From Cristatella mucedo (Eukaryota > Bryozoa > Phylactolaemata > Cristatellidae), in assembly GCA_009760855.2 (NCBI GenBank), contig WPIO01000107.1, positions 306,001 to 370,000 of the forward strand: a DNA stretch of 64,000 nt. Direction: 5' to 3'. Positions within the stretch are counted from its first letter, which is position 1, and every line of letters starts with the position of its first letter. The position numbers and the translations under genes were made by a program. This document shows, piece after piece, positions 1 to 12,249 of the stretch. The notes under the pieces were generated by a model. It made no database searches and was not told the DNA's origin. It saw only the letters and a program-made list of their open reading frames with translations.

Positions 1-1702
1 TTGTTATATAAATTATTTATATATTATTATATTGTTATATTATTAATTAGTTATATAATATATGTTATATATTAAATATAATAATATTTGTGGGACAATA
101 GATTGTTTGAATAGCCGTGCAATATTGTCTTTTTATATTTGCTCCTGTCCTACACCTCTAGGCCATACCAGACATCGAATTATTCGACCCTAGCCACTTT
201 GAATAGGATACCTACTTGAAATAATATTTCAGCTGGTCTAGGCACTCGAACTCACCATTATGCTTGTGCCTTATTTACTGCCAGCCCCTGCAAAGTAAAG
301 GCATGGATTCCAAAAAGTGTATACTGAGATAATTAACCAGTTTTAGCTCTCCTGACTCTTTAAATTTGTAAAATCATTTCAGCCAAGTGTTATCTATGAT
401 TTGGGCTGACTGGGAAAAGTGAATTGGACTACTCTACGACAATAACAGGTACCGTGCCGTAATGATAGTGCATTTAGATCTCCTGCCAGCTGGTAATCTT
501 GTATTCCAACACTAAAAGCAGTGTAAAATGTTTAGGCTTTCCTGCTGCTTCGTAAAAGAAGGCGGTTACATTGACTGACCGTTACTTCACTTCACAAGTT
601 GTAGCTATAATTTATAGTTTATCCAGGAGTGTTAGTCGTTCCGTAGCTTTAGTGGTGACTGAGTTCTAGACTGTCGTTAGCATTTATTGAATATTTCATT
701 ACTTACCTTGTCAGAATTTATCCTCTATACGTAAGCCAGGCAGCCGGTTCCTCACATGGAGCGCACAACATGCCTCGCACATGGTTTTGAAGGTTCAATG
801 CGGCCCATAAATGCTGTTCCGGTATTCGTTAGGAACTTGCATGTCATTGCAGCATATTGCTAATTTTGTTTTCGTTATAATGCATATCTAATAGATTACA
901 GTATCATTCATGGCATGATGGAAGCAGCGAATGGTTCACTTAGAATGTGTGTACGCTTGAATTGTTAAAAAAGATTGGAGCTACGCACGATTAGCGTAAA
1001 TTCAAGTAATGAATACGGTATTTTTGGCCTTGGGAGTCACTTCAAAATTATGTGTAAGTACTAATTTTCTCGATTTTCATAAAGCTCTATTAAATGAAAT
1101 TTAACTCCAACCACCTATTACATTTGGAACGTAAATGCCGGATGGACTATGTATCTAGTTTTGGATTAAATGTGAATGCTGTTGAGCCTGTCTATGTCTA
1201 CCCATACTGTAAGCTTAACATTCATGCTTGAGCTAACCTATTCTCGGTTGATCGGTAAAAATTATTTCAGTGCCTCACTGGTGGACGTGGTTGCACACAC
1301 CAGAGAAGCAATGATATAGAATAGGTCGGCTGGTGGATTTGAGTGAAGTGATCTCGAAGTCAATAAGTCTATATAATGAATTGCCTTCTACCAAAGTTGC
1401 ATCATAAATATAAATATTATGAAATATCCAGTAAGCAAGTATAGCACCAGCTGCAGAAGATTAAAGGTGCTAGTTGTACCACCTAAAAAAGGAAGTGGAA
1501 TTAGTTAGTTGAGATGTAGACAGCAATCTGGTTGTGCTCTCATATCGTTTTCTTAGTAGACCTTTATTCTTCCAAGCTCGTTGCATGATACTATGCCGAC
1601 TTGGGAATAACTTTTCAAAATTAATGCCATTGATTATAAGTAAACAAGTAAACGGCTCAATAGTTGTACAACTCGCAAAGGCTATTTTTAATTTCCTTTC
1701 AG
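1..1702 (+). other. Intron 1 of the U1 tandem gene (3' part)
   Basis: No coding segment is visible here. The sequence aligns by eye with intron 1 of the U2, U3 and U4 units; for example, the GTAAGCCAGGCAGCCGG stretch near 731 recurs near 23578. The first 90 bases are very AT-rich. A pyrimidine tract and AG at 1701-1702 form the acceptor of exon 2. Confidence 0.6.
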
Positions 1703-1761
1703 TAATCTCACACTAAGCGAAGAAACCGGAGCACAGATATTGGCAGCATTTCATGATTTGA
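1703..1761 (+). CDS. Tandem gene U1, exon 2 (59 nt)
   Basis: Internal exon of the unrecognised tandem gene family. It is bounded by acceptor TTTCCTTTCAG and donor GTAAGTATT. It begins with the third base of a split codon (phase 2) and ends with the first base of the next split codon (phase 1). It encodes NLTLSEETGAQILAAFHDL plus the split serine. The same 59-nt exon recurs at 24852, 35805 and 46656 with both phases conserved, while the flanking introns have diverged. The shared residues are an acidic EE/EK pair, a Gly-x-x-hydrophobic stretch and a final [HI]-D-L. It is too short to appear as a stand-alone open frame. Exon 1 is expected upstream of the window. Confidence 0.75.
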
Positions 1762-4700
1762 GTAAGTATTTCCTATTTGATGTGCTGTAAATATATTCCT
1801 ACAGTGAACCTGACTTCATGTTTCGTCCTGCTCCCGTTTTTGTGTCTTAGACATCATTGTTGTTCTATGTAATGTAATGTATCTCCGTCAGTAACTCCAC
1901 AAAGTCATAAAGACCATGTGGGTGTTACGCAGGCGAGTTTTTTATAGAGCACTCACAGCCTAAGCGGCTTTCAGTACACATTCGGTAGCCAACAGACTTC
2001 GTCTCACGCAACAAAGAGAAAGTGGGAAGCATAGCAGAGTTAGGAGAGCAGTTGAGGTAGTGAGTAGCATAGAAGTAGCAGTTCAGGACCGCTGAAAAAG
2101 ATGTGCCATAGTCGGCAGTTGGAGAGTAGATGTCGTTGCGTAAGAATTGTGGAAGCGAGTTCCGCAGTCTAGGATCTGCAGAGCTAAAGCTTCTGTCGCC
2201 AACTGTCTTTAAGCGGAGGAATGGGACAGCTAATTTATTGTCCACACAGGACTTGAGGGCGCGAACAGGCTGAAACTGATGCAGCAGTTCAGCTAGGTAC
2301 GAAGGAGCCAAGCCGTGGCGGGCCTTGTGGGTCAGCGTAAGAACTTTGCTCTGTATCCTTTGCTCAACCGGCAACCATCCTAGCTTTTTCAGCAAAAGTG
2401 GCACGTGCTCAAACCGTTGGGACTTGAAGACAAATGTTAAATGATGCGTTGCAGAACCTAACAGCTCATCTGACCAAGCCAAACTATGTCCATGAAGCCT
2501 CGACTCAATCAATACTGATTAAAAAAGCGTGATATCTAAAAATTGTAATGCTATATTACAGCGAAACTACTTAGCAGGTATCAAGTTACCTTCGTCAGTC
2601 AGTGAGTGATACATACCAACAGCTAGCCCGAGGAGCTAACGGAAAGCATTGGCTGAGTATGCAGTGTAGTAGTAGTATCGAGAAAGCTAACTTAAGAGAG
2701 CATAATAGTGAGTTAGACTTCTTAGATGCATAGCGTATATTGTAAACATAAATACATTCAGCGTCTGACACTGTTAAACATTAGATGTGTAGGGCTCAGA
2801 AAATATTTCAATCTGCATAAACTTACAACTTTTCAAACTCACCAGTTTTTTTTAAACTAAATTAGTATTCATTTTTTGAGTAATTGTGTGCGTTATCGTT
2901 ACGAAGCAGCTGCCTGAATCTAAAGTTTACTGACTAACCATTTACCAATAAGATCTGTCTTTAAACTTGCAGCATTAACATCGCGAAATTAGTTAATTTG
3001 TGTGTGAATAGCATGACAAAGTATACGACGTCACGCTAAGGTATTGCGAGGATAGTAGTCGCATGCGGGAAGTACTGAAAAAACATAAAGCACGCTTGAC
3101 AAGGATAAAGAGCTTGACATTTGGACGAAAAAGACTGCTAAGAGTTGACTTGAAGTAAAGTTTGTAGTGGCTAAATTGTAAATTATCTTCTAAAGAGTTG
3201 GAGAATCGCCTTATTGGCTTTTATCACAGCTAACTGTAGACAAATAAGTTTAATCTGTCATAGATTTTCATCATACAACTAGAGTAAACAAGTTGAGTAT
3301 CCTAAACCCACTTAATTGCACTGATAAAGTTGACTCTGCATTCGTGTATATCTTGCATATGCCTGGGTGTAGCCTTTCTATTCACACTAAGGCCTTCGTG
3401 AAGGTAAAATTAAGTTTGGTTTTTGAAGACTAAAAGTAGGCTTAAAGGCATGAAATATGTTGACTGCATTTGACGTGTGGTGCCTTATCACCAGTGCCAT
3501 AAAAACTTACCTGTTGCAGGAGAACGGTAGGCAGATTTAGAGGTGACTGGTGGTAGGTGATATGCCGGTGTTGCATGATTTTAGAATTCTTGCTGGAGTA
3601 ATATTATCTGCTATCTTATTACCTATCTATCTTATTATTATCTTGCTCTCTTGAGAAGGCCTATGTTGACGTCTTATTTACTCCCTAGTAAAATTTTCAA
3701 GTACCAATTGATAACAAAAATTACCCATGCCAGAATAGTCCTGTGCACTCCTCTAGCTGCACTTCGTGTCAGTGGCTTGTGTACCTGAAATGCTGCTAAT
3801 TATCCAATAGAACTATAAAGCGAGTACCCGTGAATAAGTTAGGTACAGGTAGCTACATTTTCAGAGCAGGAAAACGTCTACACTCTCTATGGACGTTTCC
3901 TAGCACTAACGCAGGGATTCGCTTGATCTCACTTTGGTTCACATCTAAGTTGGTATGAACAGCCACTGAGACTCTTCTGTTACTATAAACATGTGGCTGC
4001 CATATCAGCTAGCCTTTATATTTAACTTTTGATCTATATACGATAAAGATTCTTTACTGCTGCATACGGTTTATAAAAATCCCTGCACCATTAACTTTTC
4101 GCAACAAGTACTGTGGTTGAGTGAACTTGCTGAGAATAATAGGTTTTTTTACGTGGAGCCTACAAACTACAGTCTACCTCTTACGGCAAAGTAAATGCCG
4201 TTAACGTATTCCTGTCCAGGGGTTGCTCTTAGCTACGGCAGTTGTCTTTCTTGTGCCGCACTCTTTGGAAGAGACAGCCAGCATAAACAAATTTCACCTA
4301 GCTGCACTAAAAATGTTTGCACCCTAGCGGCTGAATAGGTCATGCAAATTTATTTTCTCCACTTTTGCAAAGTTTTAGATGGTCCCAAATTTGCTCGAAA
4401 ATCTCGATTTGGTTAGTGAGTAGAAGTCTTGCAATAAGCAATCTCTTATTTCCCAGTGCAAGCACTGATACTTGCCATGAGTGTGACTTTTAATCCACAT
4501 CAAAGTAGCTGTTGAATCACGTAATCTTGTACTTATAACAATTGCACTTTAAGACTTGGACGACTTCGACTGGATCGAAGCAGCATATCTGACTAACATA
4601 TCGGTTTGTGTTGTGGGCAGCAGCTTTGTTCAAATTCTCTACAAACTGGGAAGGCAAGCAAAGGTTTCTTATAAAATGGAAAGCCGGTCTGAGTCAGAAT

Positions 4701-5440
4701 TCCTTCGTTTGCAGATAGTCTGAACAGAAACATCCAAGCTGGGCATGTCTCTTCGCATCACACGAAAGTCTTACGTCGTAGAACAAGCAGCTTCGGTCTC
4801 TACTACCACACATCTGAGCTTTCAAAACTAAAATGATTCCAATGAGACGGCCCGTGCTTAATTCATCCTATTGCATCAGCCTATTCAGTGCCTATAACAT
4901 CTTTCATCATGCCAAACACATTCTGTGCACAATGGGAATGGCATCTCTCTATTATAGAATTCGTTAATTTTTTATTTTGGTGGTATTTTGCAAGCAATAT
5001 GTACGGCTAAATTTTCTCTTAGTAGCTTAAATAAACCAACGGAACTAGTTACGATATCGGACAGTTTTCGATTTATTAACGGGTTACTTCTGCTCGATAA
5101 ATGAACATTTCGAGGTACTTTTGGAGGTATATATATGTGCAAAGCTGAAAATTCCACAAAGTATAACTACGGTCATCTCATTTCTTGGTTCAAGATCTGA
5201 ATGAGAAAAATTAAAGCTGGGTACCCGTCATCGGTCACTTTTATTATCGCACCGTGGAGTTTTGCCTAATCAACCACTACCGATACTGTCAACATTGTTG
5301 GTGTTTTGCCTACCCTTGGTGTGAATATGCTCTGCCTGATGCATTACTTTGATCGTAAATGTCCTCCTCTAAGTTGAAGCTGTCGATAGTTAAAAATGGC
5401 TTACCCAGTTTCGGGTGAATTGAATTCGATATTTTTGCAG
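1762..5440 (+). other. Intron 2 of the U1 tandem gene
   Basis: This is a 3.7-kb intron with donor GTAAGTATT at 1762 and acceptor TTTTTGCAG ending at 5440. It holds a LINE-A insertion (1868-2516) that is absent from the matching introns of U2 and U4. The rest aligns in patches with the U4 intron; for example, GTACAGGTAGCTACA near 3844 recurs near 48245. Short open frames here are not conserved between units and are not annotated. Confidence 0.65.
1868..2516 (-). mobile_element. LINE-A fragment A1 (3' end of an L2/CR1-type element)
   Basis: A minus-strand open frame (2512 down to 1925) encodes the C-terminal part of an L2/CR1-type LINE ORF2 protein, the region after the reverse transcriptase catalytic core. 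Recognisable blocks are LGWLPVEQRIQSKVLTLTHK, GLAPSYLAELLHQFQP, FLRLKTVGDRSFSS and LRNSLPQFLR. The frame is followed by the family 3' tail with a CCACA/TGTGG hairpin and a GATACATTACATTAC end, here read in reverse at 1868-1900. The 5' part is truncated, as is usual for LINEs. It lies inside intron 2 of the U1 gene in antisense orientation. It is the best-preserved LINE-A copy in the window but lacks the catalytic domain. Confidence 0.8.
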
Positions 5441-5739
5441 GCCTCACTGGAGAGGAACAAGTTAATAAAGTGGCGATGTTAATCCGCAAAGGGATCGACG
5501 AAGAAAAGAAAAAAGCCCAAGCATTGCCCATATTAAAGGCAAAGAGCTTTCAGATGATGTCGAAACCGATTTTCGAGTATCAGTGGTGGCTCAGAGACAT
5601 TCCTTGCAAGCTCAGACGGAAGCGAATGCTGCGTAGAAACAGTCGCTGCCCGTGCTTATGTTTTGATGTAGCCAACTATGGGTTCGACGCTTTGAAGCTA
5701 ACATTCTCACTGGATGAGGAACACGGCGATCCAAAATAA
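5441..5739 (+). CDS. Tandem gene U1, 3' exon (98 codons plus stop)
   Basis: Terminal coding exon of the unrecognised family. It starts after acceptor ATATTTTTGCAG. Its first two bases complete the AGC serine begun in exon 2, and it ends at TAA. After a charged N-terminal helix-like stretch (SLTGEEQVNKVAM, then EEKKKAQ) comes the family core: LPILKAK, a hydrophobic segment, EYQWWLRDIPCKLRRKRMLR (WW codons at 5584-5589), then a variable tail. The core aligns with the U2 and U4 exons without internal frameshifts, although the linker before it and the tail after it differ in length. An upstream in-frame GTG is not a start, because the frame continues back to the splice site. The exon is rich in Lys and Arg. 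Function unknown. I am fairly sure it is an expressed or recently expressed gene, given frame conservation against strongly drifted introns. Confidence 0.8.
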
Positions 5740-5820
5740 CGAGGCCGGAAACGAGCAGACAAGGGCGTTACCGGTATACATTTCGGTGGTATATGTAGTA
5801 AACGCTTGAATTTAGTTATA

Positions 5821-5826
5821 AATAAA
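5821..5826 (+). promoter_or_regulatory. Polyadenylation signal AATAAA, U1 gene
   Basis: It lies 82 bases past the stop codon in the context TTATAAATAAACACG. The same context recurs at 28072 and 50163 in the other units. A downstream block with CGAACTTATGTAAATGAGC is also shared. Confidence 0.7.
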
Positions 5827-8484
5827 CACGAATGTCACTTTTTTCGCACGAACTTATGTAAATGAGCTGCTACACCCAGACCTGAATTGCAATCCACTTC
5901 AATTAGTTTAAAATGTACTACAAATCAGCATCCCAAAGATCCAACAATATCTAATATCAAACTAAGCCAACTAGAAATGTACAAAAAACTTCGGGTGATT
6001 CGGCTCCATCTTTCTCACGAATTGCATTTAAATTAAATTGAACAGGCCAGGCAAGGCCAAGATCTAAATCAAAAAACAGTCCACCTCATTCCGCCACCCA
6101 AAACAGAAACCCTGTTCAAAACGCTAGTTTTTTTTATAAAAAATGCCAATACACTGTGCGATGATTGTACTGAAAGAGCTATCCTTGCATGCTCAACGCT
6201 GTACTTCTGCGAAGAAGGAAGATGAACTGCAATAGCCTGGCAAATGAAATAATTCAAAATCATCCTTGAAATTCATTCAAAGAGACTAGCAATAGATTCA
6301 GCCGAGGTCCAGTTTTTATTGCACATTAAATTAAAACGTCTTTCGCACTCATACACCCATAGTACCAAAACTGTTGCATCTTTACACTACTTTAATGCTC
6401 GAAAATTACTCAAAATTAAAAGAAAAATGTTGGCACTGCATTCTATAAATGAACAACCCATGCTTGAACAGCTGTCGCCAAGCTCTGATAGACATTCCTA
6501 ATAAGACCTGATTCATTTGAAGTGGAAACATGAATGCTCATTCAAATTTGAAGACCACTTCTTATCCTAATCCCTGCAATCAAGTGCAACGGCCTTGTCT
6601 CGCACCGGAATTCACCTCAAAACCTAGCAATCTACTGTAGCACGTGGCACAGCTACCATAATGCCAAATCTAACAGCTATAACTGTGATTGAACGCTGCT
6701 TTACTTTCTGGTAAGCGTCTACTCCCACCATTTCACTGTAATAGCCTCAACCATTCTTTAGCAATACACTGCAATGGTTTTGGACAGTACGTCAATCCAC
6801 CGTAACCTCTAGCCAAAAGACCTGAAAGTGTACACTTTGAAATCTAGCTATGATTGCAGGTTGCATCAATATTCGGTTGCAGCGGAATCGTACAATTTCA
6901 CTTCAATTGCCACGACCATTCTGCTGCAATGCATTTGAATTGACTGTGATTGCCCAAACCACTACTTTGCAATCGAAATTAATCTGAGACACAATTGCCC
7001 TTAAATCGGTTTCAAATGGTCCAAATTGTAACCCACTTTTAAAAGAAAGTTGGGTAAATTCAACATTATTACTTCAACTCATTGTGCTCGTGAGATCTTA
7101 AGCAATACATGGCAATCTTTGTCCACTGTTCGGCTTGAAGCGACAATCCATAATTTTTCGTGGCAAACCAACGACAAATTTGCCAAGCCAAGCTCCTATT
7201 TTCATTCCATGCATCATTTGGCTGCGTTTCAAGTATAACCTTAAGTTTTCAAGCTTTATTCGCCTGCTTAATGTTAACGATGTATGGCAATCGTCAGCAA
7301 CGATTGGAGCAAATACAGCAATCCATGAAGAATTGGCCAAATGGGATTAGCAAAAATGCAACATCTATTCCGCTTACAATGTATTTGTCTGGGCGCTTGA
7401 ATTGCATCAGGTATTGACATCGAGGCATGGCAACCGACGAAAAAGGCATAGTGAAATAGTCTAATCAATAACGAATAGGATACTTGTGCGGCCAAGGACT
7501 GGCCACAATCGTGGGCTCAAAACTAAATCTCTCGAACAGAGATTGAGTTCTCTTAGGGTAGGGTACGGAGAAATTAAGGTTATGGACCAACAGTTAGTGA
7601 GAGAAGCTGAAAGTTTTCTTAGTAATGCAGCACAGTGCAATACAAGTGAAACTGCATTCCTTTTTAAAACTTGGAAGATACAACCGAGAGCAGTTCACTT
7701 TAATTGAAGGCAATGATTTAACTGATACCCAAATAGGTTTCAAATTGGCTGGAAATCAGCTGTTGTCATTTTTAGTTATTATATCACTTAACATCCACTG
7801 TTCGAGCACTTACTTTCCTTGTCCAATTCAACCTTGGGCAGGACATGGGAGTTGACGGCAGTTACCCAACGCTATATGGCAGGTAGTCTATGATACAAAC
7901 AAAATCCAAGCTAGTTGGAGAAGATCAAAAGTTTCTTGTGTACAGCAGCGAGCTGTAATAACATTGCAACCACAACTTAGCAACCGATTGTTAACGTATA
8001 CTGAGAGAAATGCAGAGCAATATTGGGAAATGGCCTGGGAAAGTAAGGAATCTGTAATTATCCATTGATAACATTATTAACCACTTAAAAGGTCTCGAAG
8101 CTATTGGGCAAAATTCGGCAATGCCAGTCACCAATTAGGATATCGTATTCCGCCCATCACAGTCAATCAAATGTAAGTATTACAAAGCTAAATTCAAAAT
8201 GATGCATTGAATTGCAACTTTTTAATTGCCAAGTTTCAATACATATCATAACAATATTGCAATCAAAGCCTAGTCATCACCTTTGTTAGTCTTGAGGTTA
8301 GTACAACTGTATGTAACGGATTTGATTCGCTAAGGCTGTTATCACGAGTCTTATCCTGGTGTTAAAGAAGATGTGAAAGTAGGCCAGCCCCGAAGAATGA
8401 AGGGAGCTACATGCGTTTGACAGAACATTGAAGTCGACAGCATGTTGGACTTGGAACCAGTGCATGTCTGCGAACATTGGTTCG
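5827..8484 (+). other. 3' flank of the U1 gene; no gene seen
   Basis: About 5880-6260 matches the U4 3' flank (about 50210-50560). The stretch is unusually rich in CTGCAAT/TTGCAAT-type motifs spaced tens of bases apart. The short overlapping open frames around 7050-7860 lie on both strands, have no recognisable motifs and no counterparts in the other units. Confidence 0.5.
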
Positions 8485-8882
8485 ATGTACCTAAAATTCT
8501 TTGGAGACCATGAAATTAGTTCTCATGCTCCCAAAGCCTGAAACCTACTCCCGATTTTCGTCACAACATCCACTGACTGGACCACATTTAAAAAGAACTT
8601 AAGAGCACACCTGGTTAGAACAACATTTTGTGGTTTTCTGTGATTCTTCCTTCATGTGCTAATGAGTACGGACGCTGTGCATGCTGTCACTAACAACGCT
8701 TTAAATGCTCCTCCTGTGTATGCCACCCCTAACCATTTTATTTATTTTTTATCAAGCATGATATTACTCACCATTAAATCATCTTACCCTTTACAGCAAA
8801 TATAAAGAGTCTAGAAAAAGATTGAGTTCTCTGAGGGTGCTTTATTGAGTGCATTAGTATTATTATTAATATTGTTATTGTA
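8485..8882 (+). mobile_element. LINE-B fragment B1 (3' end)
   Basis: It begins inside the ORF2 C-terminus (decayed version of FGDRAFSSYAPKAWNSLP and TTFKRNL) and runs through the 3' untranslated region with the family tail: CAAATATAAAGAGTCTAGAA, GAGTTCTCTGAGGGTGCTTT and an (ATT)n run. It is 5' truncated with many substitutions and stops. Confidence 0.75.
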
Positions 8883-9464
8883 GATAAACTAGTAATCTGG
8901 TGACGGACTAGCCTATATGCTGAGTTTTGCACCAACCGTGAGAGCTGGTTTGCTTAAGCCGGTAAACCAGCAGTCATTCGTATAGCGCTTGCCATAAGGA
9001 GAATATGTGTAGCCTGATAATCATGACCACAAAATGATCGGTGATCACTTGCGTGTGCATTTACTCATGTATTAAGTTGACGGGCGTATGTTGTTTTTCG
9101 GCCATTTTAATTTACGTCATTTTTATAACACACCAAATCCTCCAATACTGTAAGCACAAAAGTCTTGCTTAGGAAAACAGGTGTACCTGATTGCTCACTG
9201 TGCTTTCAAAGGAAAAATGCAAATATGCATGGCTTTTCGCAATCGTGAGACGCTCTTCCGATGACATATGCAAAGGTGAGCAACGTAATTAATGGTTTTC
9301 TTTCCATTTATAATTTGTGTGGTACCGTATGTCGCAGAAAGTCATCTATAAACACTCAACGGGATAATTTAGTTGGCACTATATTTTATTCAGTTTTCCC
9401 TGTGCTCACATTATTAAAAAACTCGATGTGGATAAATTATAACAGTGATAAGCAAAGGTAGCAT
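8883..9464 (+). other. Unannotated spacer in U1
   Basis: I find no gene, RNA or recognisable repeat here. It separates two LINE-B fragments in the same orientation. Confidence 0.4.
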
Positions 9465-9640
9465 GCTTACCCTGTGATGTCAACCGTAGCTATGTCATTC
9501 ATTTTGTTTGTTTATCAAGCATGATTTTACTCACTGTTCAATTGCATTTCCCTGTAAATGTAATGTAAAGCACCTAGAGAGAGAGAGATTAAGTTCTCTG
9601 AGGGCGCTTTATCAAGTTCATTATTATTATTTTTATTAAG
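9465..9640 (+). mobile_element. LINE-B fragment B2 (3' untranslated tail only)
   Basis: It shows the TTTATCAAGCATGAT segment, then AATGTAAAGCACCTAGAGAG, TTCTCTGAGGGCGCTTTATC and an (ATT)n tail. No coding part remains. Confidence 0.75.
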
Positions 9641-10909
9641 GTGTATCATCCTTAGAATATAATTAGGTTAATAATAAGCTAGCACAATCAGTTAACAACC
9701 TAATCAAATTCTTTCATAACTTTCCTTTGATCGAGCAGTTCCTCAGGTTCCCTGCAGACCACTGTCTCATTTCACCAGTAACCTTGAGATACCTATTGGA
9801 TTGAGAATCCTATGATTCATATATAGATGGCTTCACTTATGCAGCGAACACAGTGCTCAGAAGAAGATAGTTCTTTGAGGATTTGAGGATTTCTTTGAGG
9901 ATTTTGTTTTCATTACTACAATGGTAATAAATGTACTTCCTTGCCTGACAGGCGAGTTTCCTAATGTCTTATCACTGACTGCTAATAATGTTAATGATGG
10001 ACCATTATAGAATTCCGTGATTTCACGGACCCTTTCGGTCAATTTCCAAGCATTGCAGTCAATTTAACGTTCGCTAGTGGTTGAACATGTTAAGCTTCAA
10101 AATTTGATACAATTCCCCGTATTGAGCAAGCAAAGATAGATGTTTTCCCACCAACTCGTGCTCAGCCATTGCAGAGGGTCAAAGGTTGCCCAATTTTTCC
10201 TGATCTTTGCCATCAATCGCTCCTCATAGCAAAAGATTGACTAGCAGTGCGAGTTGAAAGTATGTGTGCCCACAGTGAACGTTATTTGGCATGATTATTG
10301 AAACTTTAAACAGGCAATTAGTAGCTAGTCTGGAGCAAGTAGCTTTCCACTCCGCCCAATATATATTGATTGCCTTATATGGTTCTCAAGTTCGCACTCT
10401 CGATTGTTTCAAAGGATGTAGTTGCACTTTCAACGGGGTTTACTGCAATATGTCAGAAAATGTATAGCTTCTCTCAGCAACTGCTAGTCCGTTATTAGCG
10501 TATGGTTATGGATTGTGGATTGGCGAACTTGTACGGGCCATTGCAGTCGATAGCCGTGTATTGCCTTCGATTGAACACACTCAACGGGGGTAAATTATCT
10601 TTGCCCGCATTTAGAGATTATGCTGAATAAGACATGCAGTACCTTGCAGTCAATTCTTACGATTTTCAAGGGATTCTGCAGTTGGCCCCAATTCTGGTAA
10701 TAACAGTAATAAATGACGTCAAACGCAATGGAAGAACTGACGCACCTTTTAGGTGCTTTATATTTGCTGAAAAGCAAACACGATGGAACGGTAGCATTTA
10801 GTTGTACACGGTGGTAGCATACTCAATGAAAAGGCAAGAATAACGTGGTTAGATTGATAATCAGAGGTTCAGTATGCCTGTTTGATTGCGTAAAGCATGC
10901 ACATTATCA
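9641..10909. other. Unannotated spacer in U1 with ATTGCAG motifs
   Basis: No gene is recognised. ATTGCAGTC-type words recur (near 10057, 10170, 10542 and 10639), the reverse complement of the motif enriched after the gene's 3' end. A short imperfect repeat of GAGGATTT occurs at about 9878-9903. Confidence 0.4.
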
Positions 10910-11250
10910 TCATTCATTTGCACGTCAACATAGAATCGCAGGAACTAGCCGAATATTGTGACACATAGTTGCGTTTTGCGTTTCTTTTTAAGTGTGGTCC
11001 TGTCAGTGGATTTCATTACGCACGTCAGGAAGGAGCTCCATGCTATAGCAACCTGCTATCCAAAGGCACGGCCCCAAAGAACTTGAGGTTTCCACGAAGT
11101 TTAAGCAAACAATTAGGTTTTGAAAACCGAGCGGTACGATGTGTAGCCTTGAGGTGCAGTATATCTGATATTTAAGCTGGAGCCCGAGAATAAAGGGCCC
11201 TAAATGTGAGTGACAAAACGTCGACTTTGGTGAGTTGCTTGATTAGGAGC
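10910..11250 (-). mobile_element. LINE-B fragment B3 (decayed, internal ORF2 part)
   Basis: Read in reverse it follows the ORF2 C-terminus of LINE-B: TTTTTAAGTGTGGTC, GGAGCTCCA, CAATTAGGTTTTGAAAACCG and GGTACGATG correspond to segments of the long minus-strand copy at 57460-57710. It is heavily substituted, with no open frame and no 3' tail. Confidence 0.6.
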
Positions 11251-11469
11251 CATAAAAATACACAGAAAACCAGTGCGACGTAGCGACTGCTATGCTAACG
11301 GTAGGCAAACGTAGCTGATCAATTGTGCACTAGCTGTGGGCATTTGATTGCACATGCTGGTAGGTTTTTGCGATCTATTTGGGTGCGTTGTTGAAAAATT
11401 AACGTGGAATCTTGTTTGAAAGTTCTACGAAATTATTTATAGTTATCAAAAACGCTAAACATAATGGTA

Positions 11470-11970
11470 ATAGGCATTTTGGGCAACGAATTTGCTTTCG
11501 ATTTGCCAGAATTTCAGCAGGATGTTTCATCTCAACAAGGCGTAACGTAACGTGAACATGCACTGCTCGAGATTTTGCAAGCGAAATTGCTTAAAATAAT
11601 TTAGTTGAATTTTAAAAGTGTTCTTTGTAACATCCGTTCAAAATTGGACCTTTGAAAAACCGATTTCAATGAATTTTCCACGGCCTTGCTGCATGCAGTA
11701 GTATTGATCCAGGGTTCCACAGTTGATTTTAGAGCATTGTTATAAAAATGTTAGGTAAATCATAGTGAAAATGTTCCGTCAATTAATAACCAAAAATTAA
11801 AGCGACCAGAAATAATTGATAGAGCTTAAAGTGTAAAAACACTGGTAACATTTTGGCCGGTTGTGGTTGACAGGCTTGATGGCCTAGGCCCTGCAAAGGC
11901 ATTGCAGTGTAACGCTGAAAAATTAGCGAGGAAATTACAGTAAAACCGTGCAAGTAAACAATAACCTAAG
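11470..11970. repeat. Duplicated intergenic block, partner of 29880-30345
   Basis: Matching words include GAATTTGCTTTCGATTTGCC against CGATTTGCTTTTGATTTGCC, GTAACATCCGTTCAAAATTGG against GTAACATGCGTTTAAATTTGG, and a TTAGCGAGGAAATTA versus TTGGCGAGGCAATTA ending. No coding frame is conserved. It looks like a surviving piece of the ancestral tandem unit's 3' spacer. Confidence 0.6.
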
Positions 11971-12249
11971 AGGAGATAAGCGTTCAGTCATAGTTGCTGC
12001 TTCCATTGATATGTTTTGGTCTCTACGCAGCGTATTCCGAAGGATTGCTATGTGATTTAAGGCAACTCAGCCTTTAACTCCAAGAACCCACGAGTGCGAG
12101 ATTCACATGAAAGTTTTCTATAGCCTAATCATAGCCTAAATTGATTTTGGTAGGTATTCGGTATTACATCGACTTTACCTGTCACAACAGAGAGAAATTT
12201 GATTTTTGAAATTTATTCGAGGTTCCTTAGACAGTAATGACTTCAAAAT

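Noticed and set aside
1925..2512. The 195-codon minus-strand ORF as a cellular gene
   Set aside because: Its residues match the C-terminus of an L2/CR1-type LINE ORF2, it is present in at least seven decayed copies in this window, and it is followed by the LINE-A tail.
5470..5739. The U1 3' exon as a stand-alone gene starting at 5470
   Set aside because: The first codon there is GTG, the frame is open back to a canonical acceptor at 5440, and comparison with U2 and U4 shows it is the terminal exon of a spliced gene.
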